The position numbers and the translations under genes are program-made. A DNA stretch of 64,000 nt. Origin: Cafeteria roenbergensis. Taxonomy: Eukaryota; Sar; Bigyra; Bicosoecida; Cafeteriaceae. The notes below the pieces were generated by a model. It ran no database searches, was not told the DNA's origin, and saw only the letters and a program-made list of their open reading frames with translations. Below, in pieces: positions 49,852 to 59,485 of this stretch; within the stretch, counting starts at the first letter, position 1, and every line of letters starts with the position of its first letter. The stretch covers positions 124,001 to 188,000 of the forward strand of contig VLTN01000054.1 of the NCBI GenBank assembly GCA_008330645.1. The letters are read 5' to 3'.

Positions 49852-52800
49852 TCAACACACACGAAGCAGCTCCTGCGGCAGGCCGCTGACCAGCCGAGAC
49901 AGGGCAGCGTGCCCCTCGGCGCCAAGCCGCACAGTGGGGCTGCGGACGCCCTCCCCCCACTCGCTGCTGCTCCGCCGCTTGCGGCCGCTGCGAGCCTGTC
50001 CGCGGCTGCGGCTGCGGCTGCCAGCGCCACGGGGCTGCCCCCCGGTCCTCCCCACCACGGCCTCTGCCAGAGCCCGCGTGCTCATTGGCCGGTGGCGGGC
50101 CTCGGGGGCGCTCTCCCCCGGCGAGCCCGTTCGCCGGCCGCCAGCGCGCGCTGCATGGCCAGCTCTGCCGGATGCGCCGACGGAACCGCGGGCGGCGGCG
50201 CCGGTGTCCGCAAGGGCCCGTGCGCGGGCCTTGGAAACCAGCCGCCGATTGTGCGCAGAGGCGGAGGCGTGCCGGCGGTGTCGAGCGCGCTCGGCGTCGG
50301 TGGCGGCGTGGGCCACAGACGCCCCCTTCGCCAGGGCAGCGGTGGCGCGGCGCTGCGAGGCGGCAGCAGCAGCCGCTCGGCGCTGGGCCACGACGCCTCC
50401 GACGGAGGTGGGGGGGGTCGCCTGCCTGCGCTGGCGGGAGGGTCGGGCGGCCGGGGGCTGCCGGAGGCCGAGGTGTTTGGCGATAGCCAACGGGCCGTCG
50501 TGCAGCCAGTCAGCTGGGGGCGCGTCCTCCGCCTCCCCCTCCTCCCCGTGCTCCGTCGCCGTGGCAGTGGCGGTGGCGGTGGCAGCTGCGGCTGCGGCGC
50601 CTGGGGGCTGGCCGGCGGCAGCATGCTGCCTGTGAGACGACCGCCGCCCAGCTGGGCCTCTGCCTCCGCCGCCCGCGCCTGCGCCTCGCCTGCCAGCGAG
50701 CGCCGCCGTCTCTATAACGCCGTTGATCGTTGCCGCCGCCGCCAGAGCGTCTCTCACCGCCTGAATGGAAGCGGCCTCCCGCAGGAGGGGGAAGCGCGAG
50801 GCACGATCCATGCTGGCGCCCGCAGCGCCGGGCCGCCAGTGGTGGTGATGGGGGGAGCCGACAGCGGCTGGCTCGTGAGAGGCTATGGCAGAGCGCCCGT
50901 TGGACGCGCTCAAGGGCGACGGAGGCGGCTGCGGGGGGCGAGCCGCAACAGGCCGGCCCTCTGACAGGGTGAGGCGACGAACAGGGGTGGCGGCACAGTC
51001 GGCAGCCGCGAGGGCGCGGGCGGCGCGGGAAGGCGATGCGACCGGCGCGGCGGCCGTCGCGCCTGGCCCCGCGCCCAGCGGAGGGGTCATCGATGGGCCC
51101 GGCGCGCCGGGCAGGCGGGCGCCACGTCCCTGCGATGGGCCAGAGGGGTGGGAGGGGCTGCGGTCCGAGCCGGCGCGAGCTCGAGGGGGAGCGGCAGCAG
51201 CATGGCCTGCGGAGCCGGCGTCAGCTTGGCGATGGGAGGTGGGTCTGCCGCAGCCGTCGAGCTCCAGCGAGGCCGTTGCACGGCCGTGTGACGGCGGCGA
51301 GTGCCGGTGGAGCCCGCCGTTCTCACCGCGCGCCGGTGAGGGGGGGTGATCGGCTGCCGCTCGCAGGATACGGGAGCGGAGGTCTTGAGGCGACTCTGGC
51401 ACGTTGCTGTCCGGCATCGCGGCAGAGGCGGGGCGGTGTGGCGGGCTCCGGCTGGCCTCTTGGCGGCCCACACGCGCTGCGTGCCGGCTGGCGTAGCCAT
51501 TTTTCGAATCGCCGTGTGGAGAGCCGACGTTGCGGCGAACACCTCCGTGGGCGGGGCGGCGCCTGCGGGGCAGCTGGCTCTGCTGCTCCTGCATGTGAGG
51601 GCGGCCGTCGGGGCTGTGGAGATCGCGATGATGGTCATGGTCGCGGTGGTGGTCGCGGTGGTGGTCGCGATGGTGCTCACGATGACCATGGTGGTCCCGA
51701 TGGTGGTCCCAATGGTGGTCTTCGTGGCGGTCCGTCGCCTCGAGCGGGCGCCTCGTCCTGCCACGGGGGTGGTCTGCGCCCGATGGGCCACTCGCCGCTT
51801 CACGCGGCACAGCGGCATGGGGAGACGCGTGGACGGGCGCAGCCTGGATTCTGCCACGGCCACCCACTGCCGCGGCCGCCGCCGCCCCGTCCCCGTTCGC
51901 ACCTGCGCGCGCGATCAAGCCGTCGTCCCTCCGCCCCGCGGGCGCTCCAGCAGCAGCACCGCCGGCAGCACCAGCAGCGCCTCTGTCGTTGCCGCCTCTG
52001 GCTGCCTCGGAGCTAGCAGAGCCGGCGCTGTTCGGCGGCGCGGCGCCCGGCGTTTCCGGAAGGCTCGGAGGGGAGCTTACGGGGAGGAGGCTGGGGGCGC
52101 TGCTGGTACGGCCCGTTCCCGTCGTCGCTCCAGCATGCTGCAGCAGAGCGAGCGATCGAGGGTGCGGAGGCGACCCCGGCGGGTGCAGGAGCTGTTCCGA
52201 CGCCCCCGAGTGAGCCTGGCCGGCATGCCCTGCCTGCCCAGCAGACGCGTGCTCCCGCGAATGGCTGCGGCCCGACGCTGGCGCGCCGCTCCCGCTGGTC
52301 GGGTCGGGGCCCTCCACGTCGGCCGCGTATCCGCCCGCCGCAGTGCCAGGGTCCGCCCGCAGCGCGTCGCAGGCTGCAACCCTGCGGCGGATCAGTGCCT
52401 CGGCCGCCTCCACGTCTGCCCACACGCGGTCGGTCCCCGCGCAGACGTCGAGCAGCTCTGCCATTTCCTTGTCCGGCAGAGCCGTCGCCACGGCCGTGAG
52501 GGCGTCGAGCTGCTCCCGAGCGTTGAGGCCTCCCGTGGACGGCATCATGAGGGCGCGGTGGACCTCTGCCCGCGCTCGCGACTCGGGGGAGGCCCGAGGG
52601 GGTGCCCAGGTGAGGGCGGCAGAGCCTCCGCGGGCGACCATCGCAGGCCCTCCCGCGAGGTTCGGGATCGAGGGGGCGCCCACCGTGGCGGCCCCGGTAG
52701 ACGAGGTGCGCGGAATTGCAGCCGGGGCCGGCGGCGGGGCTTGCTCCGGCAGCGGCTGCCGCAGGAGCGGCGCTGCCGCGTGGATGATGGTGGCGCTGAG

Positions 52801-53595
52801 CGGCAGCAAGTCCGCCACGCACAGCAGCGCAGGGGCATGCCCCCCCAGCGCGAAAAAGCCGTCCCACAGAGCTACGATTTCGGCGAGGTCTGCATCCGAC
52901 GTGGGGATGGCGTGAAGCGCGCAGAGGCGGGACCACGCCCAGAACCGCGGCCAGCTCTCGCCCGCGGACATGGAGGCGTCAAGGGCGTCGTGCAGGCTGG
53001 GATCCAGCGCCGAGACGGCCATGCGAACGCACTCGCATGCCTCCACGACGCCCTCGAGCCGCGGGCGCGACCAGGTGGCGGGCAGGAGCCTGCGTCGCAG
53101 AGCGCGCAAGCACCCGAAGGCCGCAGCCTCCGGCATGACCAGCAGCAGAATGCCCGCCACGCGGTTCAGGCCCTGCGCGTACACCGTTAGGTTGGCCCCT
53201 GTCCCGACCCGGCCGTCAGCGGCGCCGGGCCCGAGCTGGGCGAGAGCCTCGGCGAGCTCGCGGTGGTCGTGAGCGCTGGCCTGCAGCACGCGGCGTAGGC
53301 TGTCGTCGGGCACGAGCTTGGCGAAGCTCCGGGCCGTCCGCAGGGTCCTAGGCACGTCGGTCGGGATGAGCTCCGCACCGGGGCAGGGCCCGAGCTCCGC
53401 GAGCCTGGCGAACTCGGCCTCCGACTCGGCCGGCCGAGGGGCGCCCAGCAAAAGCGACCACACCTCGGCCCGAAGCCCGAGCGAGGGGGCGCACGCCGGC
53501 GACCATCGCGGCAGGCCTTCACAGAGCACGAGCCGCCGCAGCTTGGCCGAGCATGCCTCGTCTGCGGGAGGGCCGAGCGGCGAGAGCGGGCGCAT
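49852..53595 (-). CDS. TBC-domain Rab GTPase-activating-like protein with long disordered tail
   Basis: Single exon of about 1,247 residues from ATG 53595; an in-frame start at 53643 is TTG. Residues about 20-310 form a TBC domain: LGLRAEVWSLLLG, then LIPTDVPRT holding the candidate arginine finger, then LTVYAQGLNRVAGILLLVMPE holding the candidate glutamine finger, then DPSLHDAL, PRFWAWSRLCALH and EIVALWDGFFALGG. TBC proteins stimulate GTP hydrolysis by Rab GTPases on endomembranes. The other roughly 900 residues are Ala/Gly/Ser/His-rich and disordered. They include a His-Asp repeat (51,624-51,728) and a basic C-terminal part ending in a short helix (HAALSRLVSGLPQELL). No second domain is recognised. 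The next gene is also a membrane-traffic gene in the same orientation, but 1.1 kb away. Confidence 0.8.
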   Translation of the reverse strand: MRPLSPLGPPADEACSAKLRRLVLCEGLPRWSPACAPSLGLRAEVWSLLLGAPRPAESEAEFARLAELGPCPGAELIPTDVPRTLRTARSFAKLVPDDSLRRVLQASAHDHRELAEALAQLGPGAADGRVGTGANLTVYAQGLNRVAGILLLVMPEAAAFGCLRALRRRLLPATWSRPRLEGVVEACECVRMAVSALDPSLHDALDASMSAGESWPRFWAWSRLCALHAIPTSDADLAEIVALWDGFFALGGHAPALLCVADLLPLSATIIHAAAPLLRQPLPEQAPPPAPAAIPRTSSTGAATVGAPSIPNLAGGPAMVARGGSAALTWAPPRASPESRARAEVHRALMMPSTGGLNAREQLDALTAVATALPDKEMAELLDVCAGTDRVWADVEAAEALIRRRVAACDALRADPGTAAGGYAADVEGPDPTSGSGAPASGRSHSREHASAGQAGHAGQAHSGASEQLLHPPGSPPHPRSLALLQHAGATTGTGRTSSAPSLLPVSSPPSLPETPGAAPPNSAGSASSEAARGGNDRGAAGAAGGAAAGAPAGRRDDGLIARAGANGDGAAAAAAVGGRGRIQAAPVHASPHAAVPREAASGPSGADHPRGRTRRPLEATDRHEDHHWDHHRDHHGHREHHRDHHRDHHRDHDHHRDLHSPDGRPHMQEQQSQLPRRRRPAHGGVRRNVGSPHGDSKNGYASRHAARVGRQEASRSPPHRPASAAMPDSNVPESPQDLRSRILRAAADHPPSPARGENGGLHRHSPPSHGRATASLELDGCGRPTSHRQADAGSAGHAAAAPPRARAGSDRSPSHPSGPSQGRGARLPGAPGPSMTPPLGAGPGATAAAPVASPSRAARALAAADCAATPVRRLTLSEGRPVAARPPQPPPSPLSASNGRSAIASHEPAAVGSPHHHHWRPGAAGASMDRASRFPLLREAASIQAVRDALAAAATINGVIETAALAGRRGAGAGGGGRGPAGRRSSHRQHAAAGQPPGAAAAAATATATATATEHGEEGEAEDAPPADWLHDGPLAIAKHLGLRQPPAARPSRQRRQATPPTSVGGVVAQRRAAAAAASQRRATAALAKGASVAHAATDAERARHRRHASASAHNRRLVSKARARALADTGAAARGSVGASGRAGHAARAGGRRTGSPGESAPEARHRPMSTRALAEAVVGRTGGQPRGAGSRSRSRGQARSGRKRRSSSEWGEGVRSPTVRLGAEGHAALSRLVSGLPQELLRVC
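51624..51728. repeat. Repeat encoding a His/Asp-rich segment
   Basis: Imperfect short repeats of the ATGGTGGTC kind. Read on the minus strand they give repeated DHHRDHH-like units in the tail of the TBC protein. Such clusters can bind divalent metals; that role is inference. Confidence 0.8.
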
Positions 53596-54671
53596 CGAGC
53601 GAAAGGTGACAGGTTTTCCTGGCTTTGACGCGGACGGTGGCAAGCTCGCCCGCTCGCGAGCCTGAGCGCGGGCATCGTGCGCGCGCCCAGCCCCGAGCCC
53701 CTGGGCCCTGGCGAGCGCTGGCGAGCGCCAGCAGGGTCGCAGCGGTGCCCCGCGCGGAGGGCGGGACGCGCCTTGCGGCCCTCAATCGGATTGCCTCACC
53801 CGCTGGCGCTTCGCGCAAGCGGCGGCACGCCGCTGCCACGCGCGCCACCACGTGGGCTTGCTTGCCTGGGTCGTCCACGGGTGCCGGCTCGCCAACGAGC
53901 CCAGCCCCTGCCATCCCCTCGCTCGCAGCGCAACGGGGTGCACGGCCCTACGCCGGCGAGTGCAGGCGAGAGCCGACCTACGTTGCAACCTCCCTCTGCA
54001 GAAGCGCCTGCCGAGACGGCGTAACGTTTTTTAGTGTGTCCAGCTTGCGCGGGCCCACAGCCGCCAGCAGCCGCCTGTGGGGCTCCATACCGGCCCGGCG
54101 GGCCGGCGAGGCACCCGGGCACCCCAGGGGGCTCGGCCGCGGGCGGGCTCGAGTGTAGCCGCTCTCCAGAGCCCAACTGCAGTGGGGAAGCGCGATGCGA
54201 AAGCGCGAAAGGCCAGCTTGCCGGCGGTGGCCCAGGGCCTGTGCTGGCCTGGCAATTCAAGAGCGCAAGGCCCTGGAGCCTTTTCGCGGCCGAGGAGGGC
54301 AGATGGCGCCGGGGTCGCTGCAGCGCCGCCACGTGAGCCGGCCGTCGGCAACTTGCACTCGCAAGTCTCGGTCGCGGCAACGCCAGCAAGCAAGCAAGGC
54401 CTCTCGCCGCTCGAGCGGCACGGGCGCGCGCCCTCCCGCTCCGCACTCCCACACGCAGACTCCCCGGTCGCGGCTGTTTCCTTCGCTGTGGCCCGTGAGC
54501 CAACGGGCGAGCACACGGAATCGTCGTTGCATCCGTTGGGGCTCAAGGCTCCGCTCTCGCGGATCACTCGCTGCCCGCAGAAACGCAACCTGGGGCCGAG
54601 CAGCGCGCGCGTGCGCGCGGCACACACACACACACACACACACAAAGGCAATGGCGCAGCAGCGTCGTGAC
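53596..54671. promoter_or_regulatory. Long intergenic region between the TBC and FYVE genes
   Basis: About 1.08 kb with no convincing gene. The frames that cross it are Arg/Ala/Pro-rich shadows. It must hold the TBC promoter near 53,600-54,000 and the 3' end of the FYVE gene. A CA microsatellite lies at 54,621-54,644. Confidence 0.4.
54621..54644. repeat. (CA)12 microsatellite
   Basis: Twelve CA units, preceded by a mostly alternating purine-pyrimidine GCGCGCGTGCGCGC stretch from about 54,604, just beyond the 3' end of the FYVE gene. Confidence 0.95.
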
Positions 54672-57600
54672 TCAGAACAAGCCAAACACGCGCTGCTTTT
54701 GCTGCGCCTCGAGTTGGCGAGCAGCTGCGGCGAAGTCAGCGCCAGTTGCAGCAAACGCCGCCGATTGGTCCGCCACCTCGCGCAGCCGTTCGCCCTGGGC
54801 CCGGAGCGCAGCGAGGTTGTCCTGCATGACGTCCTGCACCTCGCTCAGCCCGCCAGCGGCCCCGCTGCCTGCGCCGCCGGCGCGGTCTTCGCTGCCGCGC
54901 ATCAGCATTCCGCGCTCCGCAGCCTGCTCGCGCAGCTCGGCAGACTTGCGCGACGCCACTGCCGCCCGCGCTCGTTCCATGTCGCGCTGTCGCTCGCGCT
55001 TGCGGGCCTCCGCTGCCGCCCAGTCTGCCACGAACTTGCAGAAGCAGCCGTCGCAAACGCGGTGGCGCACGGACGCTTCGCTGGCAGGTCCCGCAGCCGC
55101 CGCTGGCCGGCCAGCGCGGCTCATCGCCTCACGGAGAGGGTCTGTGCCTGGGGCAAGCAGGGGGGCCGCCTTGGACGAGCAGTCCCCACAAACGACCGCG
55201 TTGCAGCTTCGGCAGTGGTGGCGCCGCTGGAACCACCCGAACTCGGCCCCGCAGCCCATGCAGCACAAGGCAGCCGAGTCGGGCAGGAAGGCCGCCTGCG
55301 CCAGGGCCACCGCGCACGGCGCCCGCATCATGCGGTGGCACACGCGGAGAGCGCCAGCCTGAGCTGCCGCGGGCGATGCCGAGGGCTGACGAGCGGCCTG
55401 CGCGGCAGGGGGCAGCGGCTCGGCGCCTGGCGCGACAGCGGGCCCGCCGAGCGTGGTGAGCGCCACTCCCTCGGGGGCGGGAAGCGACGAGAAGCGCGCC
55501 GCGGCCGCCTCGAGGTCCAGCCCTGCTGAGGCGAGCAGGGCCGTGGAGGCCGCCCCAGACCCGTCCACCACCGCGGGCCGGGCACCGGCTCCAAGCAAGG
55601 CCGCCACTGCCGCCGCGGCGGCAGGCCGGTCAAGGGGCGCGAGCTCTGCCGCCGCGGCAGGCCCCGTCGAGGCAAGAGCTCTGCCGATGAAGTGGAGCGG
55701 AGTGGAGCAGCCGGTGGAGGGCCCTGAGCGGAGATTGGGCTTGGCTCCGCACTTGAGCAGCAGGGCCACCGCAGCCGGACTCACGCTGCCGAGCCCGGGC
55801 GCCGCAGCGACCAAGGTCCCCGAGGAGGAATCAGCCACCCAGCCCTCCGCCACCGTGCGCAACAGCTGCGCGGTGGCGGCGTCGCCGGTAAGCCCCGCCC
55901 CGCACGCCAGGTGCAGGGCCGTCAGACCGCCGCAGCCCCGACCAGGCACCACCTCTGCGCCCACGGGCAGCAGCAGCGCCGCGCGCTGGTGCTCCTCCGC
56001 CCGCCGCTGGGCCGCGTCCGCCGATCCCGCCTTGGCTGCTGGCGGCGCCGCCGCTTCCGACGACGCTGTTGCTGCTGTCGTTGCTGCTGCCGCTGCTGCT
56101 GCCGCAACTGTCTCAAGGAGCGGCGAGTTGATGTCCACGCCTGCCGCCACCAGGCTGGGCAAGCAAGCCTCGAAGCCGCCGCCCCGCAACACTGCCCGGT
56201 GCGCCAGCGTGACGCCCTCGGCCGCGGAGCCGTCGTCGGCACGGGCCGTGGCGCCGGCAGACACCATCGCATCCACGATCTGGCAAGCCGCCCCAGCATC
56301 GGGCCCGGCAAAGGCCGCTTCCAGCGCGGTTTCACCGAGCAGGTCCGTCGCGCCGCGCCCGCTGACGGGCGACCCGTGCTGGACGAGGGTGGCCACGAGC
56401 GTGGCGTGGCCCTTTCGCGCCGCGAGGCTGACAGCGCAGCGCATGTCCGAGTTCACTGCGGCCACATCACACCCCATTCGGAGCAGCGCGCGTGCGCACT
56501 CCAGCTCGCCCGTCTCCGCGGCGAGCAGCAGAGCCGTGCGCTCTGCGCCGTCCTCGGCGTCGCAGTCCACTTTGCCCCCCAGAAGCGCCGCCTGTGCGCG
56601 TGAGGCGAACGCCTCCGCCCCGTCCATGGCCACGCCGCCGACGACGCCGCCGGCGGCCGCCGCAGCCCCATCGCCGGCCCTCGAACCAGCACCGGCAGGG
56701 CCGGCCGCAGAGCGAGGCAGCGGCGCCGCCAGCCCAAAGCCCGCAGCGTCGTTCTCAGACGCTGCCCACGACCCCGACGAGGCGGCGGGCGCGTGCCCCG
56801 CCGCCGCCGCCGCCACGCCACCACGGGGCTTGTCTCCGGCTGCAAATGCCGCCACCAGCGCCAGCGCTTCGGCGGAACCCTCCGCCGACACCGAGTCGCT
56901 GGCGGCGGCTTCGAGCTCCCGGACCGACAGCTCCAGGGCCGCCACGAGGGAGGCCAGGAAGGGGTCGGCCGCTGCTGCAACCGTGGCTGGGGAGGAGCGA
57001 GCGGCCGCCGCCTCAGCAGGCGTCGGCTGGCCAGCGCCCGAGTCGCCGGACCGCTGAGGCGGTGCGTGCGGGTCCGCCAGCAGCGTCTCGGGGTCGAACA
57101 CGCCGTGCCCCAGCTCGCCGGACGCACGCCCGATGCCCTCCGCCGAGCACAGGCCCAAAACGTCCGCTCGGACAGCAGAACTGAGGGCGACCGCGGCGTG
57201 CAGCGTGTCGTCCCGAAAACGATGCGCAATCAGGCCCGCCACGTCGTGCGCGATGCGGGCCTCCAGGGGGCACGACGAGGCCAGGCACTTGGAGAGGTTG
57301 GCTACCCACCGGCGCTTCTCGGCGGCATTTTGAGCGCGCATGGTCAGCTCGCCGCTCGGCAAGCACAACCTGAACGAAAACGGCTGCGGTGCCGTTGCCG
57401 GCCCAGTCTCCCCGCGGAGAGCAGCGGCCCTGGCCTCGACGAAGGACAGGTCGCAGTCTTCCACCCGGACTGCCGGGGGGACGGCATGGATGGCGGGTCC
57501 CGCGGCGGCGAAGGCCTCGGCAAAGTCAACATGCTGCTTGACGGAGAGCAAGGTGCGATCGCGCTTGCAAACGAGCAGCGCGTCGTTGAGCAGGACGACC

Positions 57601-57992
57601 GCCCGAGCCTTGACGCCGCGGAACACTCCCCCGCTTGCTGCGAGTGACATCAGCGAGCAACTCGGGCCGGGGGGGGCGGGGGGGGGAAAGGGTTGGCTCG
57701 CGTGGGGCAACGAGGCTGGGCGGTGCAACTGGGCGTGGAACTCCGGCCCGCAGGCAGCAGCCGGAGAGCGGCAAGCGCCGCGGTCGTGCTTGCCGCAAGT
57801 GCCTCGCTCCGAGGGGCGCTCACAGAAGTGCACTAGGCCCGCCATCACGACGCGGCGGCCCTTGCGGGCCGGGTCAAACCCCAGAGTGTTGCCGCTCGCC
57901 AACAGCTTGGAGAGGCGGGCCATCGCGGCCGCAGCCTCGGCCTCGTCCACCACATCGTCGCCATGGGACGCAAGCTCCGATATCATGTCCAT
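54672..57992 (-). CDS. PH-ankyrin-FYVE protein with C-terminal SNARE-like motif
   Basis: Two exons, 57992-57824 and 57637-54672, join in phase 1 for about 1,044 residues (start MDMISELASHG). The 186-base intron splits a PH domain: GRRVVMAGLVHF is followed after splicing by SGGVFRGVKARAVVLLNDALLVCK, SFRLCLPSGELTMRA and KRRWVANLSKCL. Ankyrin repeats span residues about 410-750 (ERTALLLAAETGELECARALL, GGLTALHLACGAG). A FYVE zinc finger follows at about 845-925: CMGCGAEFGWF, the PI3P-binding RRHHCRSC, VCGDC and VCDGC. A basic coiled coil then leads to about 58 C-terminal residues, EVQDVMQDNLAALRAQGERL and on to ARQLE. These show heptad spacing and an AQGERL segment matching the zero-layer region of SNAP-25-type Q-SNAREs. 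There is no transmembrane anchor; FYVE could anchor it to endosomes. The SNARE reading is inference. Confidence 0.85.
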   Translation of the reverse strand: MDMISELASHGDDVVDEAEAAAAMARLSKLLASGNTLGFDPARKGRRVVMAGLVHFCERPSERGTCGKHDRGACRSPAAACGPEFHAQLHRPASLPHASQPFPPPAPPGPSCSLMSLAASGGVFRGVKARAVVLLNDALLVCKRDRTLLSVKQHVDFAEAFAAAGPAIHAVPPAVRVEDCDLSFVEARAAALRGETGPATAPQPFSFRLCLPSGELTMRAQNAAEKRRWVANLSKCLASSCPLEARIAHDVAGLIAHRFRDDTLHAAVALSSAVRADVLGLCSAEGIGRASGELGHGVFDPETLLADPHAPPQRSGDSGAGQPTPAEAAAARSSPATVAAAADPFLASLVAALELSVRELEAAASDSVSAEGSAEALALVAAFAAGDKPRGGVAAAAAGHAPAASSGSWAASENDAAGFGLAAPLPRSAAGPAGAGSRAGDGAAAAAGGVVGGVAMDGAEAFASRAQAALLGGKVDCDAEDGAERTALLLAAETGELECARALLRMGCDVAAVNSDMRCAVSLAARKGHATLVATLVQHGSPVSGRGATDLLGETALEAAFAGPDAGAACQIVDAMVSAGATARADDGSAAEGVTLAHRAVLRGGGFEACLPSLVAAGVDINSPLLETVAAAAAAAATTAATASSEAAAPPAAKAGSADAAQRRAEEHQRAALLLPVGAEVVPGRGCGGLTALHLACGAGLTGDAATAQLLRTVAEGWVADSSSGTLVAAAPGLGSVSPAAVALLLKCGAKPNLRSGPSTGCSTPLHFIGRALASTGPAAAAELAPLDRPAAAAAVAALLGAGARPAVVDGSGAASTALLASAGLDLEAAAARFSSLPAPEGVALTTLGGPAVAPGAEPLPPAAQAARQPSASPAAAQAGALRVCHRMMRAPCAVALAQAAFLPDSAALCCMGCGAEFGWFQRRHHCRSCNAVVCGDCSSKAAPLLAPGTDPLREAMSRAGRPAAAAGPASEASVRHRVCDGCFCKFVADWAAAEARKRERQRDMERARAAVASRKSAELREQAAERGMLMRGSEDRAGGAGSGAAGGLSEVQDVMQDNLAALRAQGERLREVADQSAAFAATGADFAAAARQLEAQQKQRVFGLF

Positions 57993-58187
57993 GGCTCCAG
58001 GTCTTGGGTCGCTTGGGTCCCCTGGGCCACGATCTGGCAACCTCGGGGTGCCGAAACGTTGCGCAGGCCAGTGTTCGATTCGCATGTTTGCTTGAGACAT
58101 GCATTGGCGAACAAGGCCGCCCAGGCGGGCCGCACACCGGCCAGGCTCCCGTCGCACCAGCTCCAAGAAGGAAGCACACGCGCCAAG
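57993..58187. promoter_or_regulatory. Short divergent promoter region
   Basis: Only 195 bases lie between the start codons of the FYVE gene (minus) and the PRXL2-like gene (plus). The region is AT-richer around 58,070-58,115. No named element is recognised. Confidence 0.4.
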
Positions 58188-59281
58188 ATGTCCCGGTCCG
58201 CCACTCGCGCGCTCACCTCCGTCCGAAGGCTCGGGTTCGTCGCGACGGCAGCCGCGGCAGCTGCGATGCCCTCGTTCGCCCACGCTGCTGCCGCCGGCTC
58301 TTCGCGCAGCGCTTCTTCTTCCGCTGCCAGCGCCACCCCCTTCGCGTGCGAGCGTAAGGACGTCGCCCCGGGCCGAAAAGTGGGCGCCACAGGGCTCCCG
58401 ATGGACGGGCCCGACGGCAAGAACGCTGCTGACGTGTTGCAGTGAGATCAGGTTCCGCACGCAGGGTCCGTCACTGCCGGCCGGCCCGCCAGAGTCGCGC
58501 GTGCTTGCTGATGCAGCCAGCCGCACTCAAACGGGATATTTCGTGATGGCCGGCGAGCCTCCTGGTGGCCGGGAGGGCGTCTGTCGGCAGGCTCGGCTGC
58601 GCGTCGCGCGGCGTGGCGTTGCTGACCGCACGGCCGTCGCCCCCCTGCACCGCTTAGCTGTCTCGCAGCGACATCCGCGTGACGGACCCCGCAACCGGCA
58701 AGCAGACCGCGCCCCTTGGCGAGCTCATCGACGGAGGCGGCCCCGTGTTGCTGCACCTGGTCCGGCGATTCGGCTGCCCGCTCTGTCGCGAGGCCGCTGC
58801 CGATCTCAGCACCATGGCGGGCGAGGTCCAGGCCGCAGGCGGCCGCCTCGTTGCCATCGGCTGCCAGACCGAAGGGTTGGAGGAGTTCGTGGAAGGGTCC
58901 TTCTTCGCAGGCCCCGTGTGGGTCGACGCGGACAAGCTGGCCTTCTCCGCCCTCAAGCTGCACCGCTCGGGCCTGCACGACGGATACGGCTTCCTGGACC
59001 CAGCCTCGTGGTCGGCCATGTGGCGCTCGTACCAGCGCGGGGTGCCGGGGGACCTCAAGGGTGATGGCTTCCAGATGGGCGGAACGTTCCTTTTCGTGGG
59101 AGGCCGCTGCGTGTACGACCACCGCATGACGTCACACGGCGACAAGCCTGACGTCGACGAGATCGAGGCCGCGCTCAGGACAGCACTGGCCGCGTCCAAG
59201 GTGACGGCAGGGCCCGCTGCAGCCGCGTCCGGCGTCGCTGGGTCTGAGGCTGCCACGGCGGGCGACTCCCCGCGGGCATGA
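58188..59281 (+). CDS. Thioredoxin-fold PRXL2/prostamide synthase-like protein, probably organellar
   Basis: Redox protein of the AhpC/TSA-2 (FAM213/PRXL2) group. Two exons, 58188-58441 and 58669-59281, join in phase 2 for about 288 residues. Exon 1 encodes a basic, Ala/Ser-rich leader (MSRSATRALTSVRRLGFVA and on) that looks like a mitochondrial or other organellar targeting sequence, then ADVL. After splicing comes HDIRVTDPATG. The thioredoxin fold shows LLHLVRRFGCPLCREAA with a CxxC motif, LVAIGCQTEGLEEF, FAGPVWVDADKLAF and GGTFLFVGGRCVYDHR near the end of the fold. In the family the CxxC reduces prostaglandin- or peroxide-type substrates; the substrate here is unknown. The tail is Ala/Ser-rich. 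Donor is GTGAGA and acceptor TCTCGCAG. Confidence 0.88.
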
Positions 59282-59485
59282 GACCGCTTGCTCGCCGCGC
59301 CGCGGGCCAGGCGCCCACAGTCCCCCCAGGAGCCCCATCAACGCGGCAAAGCGTTCGTGGTTGAGTGCGAGCCTGGCGAGCGGTTCGGGCCCACCGTTGC
59401 CCCGGCCACAACTGGATATGCAAGCAGTGCGCAGCCTCGGAACACGCAAATGCGCCCCTGCAATCAAGCACCACACGGCCGCCAG

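Noticed and set aside
54675-54850. R-SNARE (synaptobrevin) reading of the FYVE protein tail
   Set aside because: When the heptads are aligned, the zero-layer position carries Gln rather than Arg, so a Q-type SNAP-25-like reading fits better.
54195-55529. Plus-strand frame of about 444 residues beginning in the 53.6-54.7 kb gap
   Set aside because: Most of it is antisense to the FYVE domain, and the unique part is Arg/Ser-rich and crosses the CA microsatellite.
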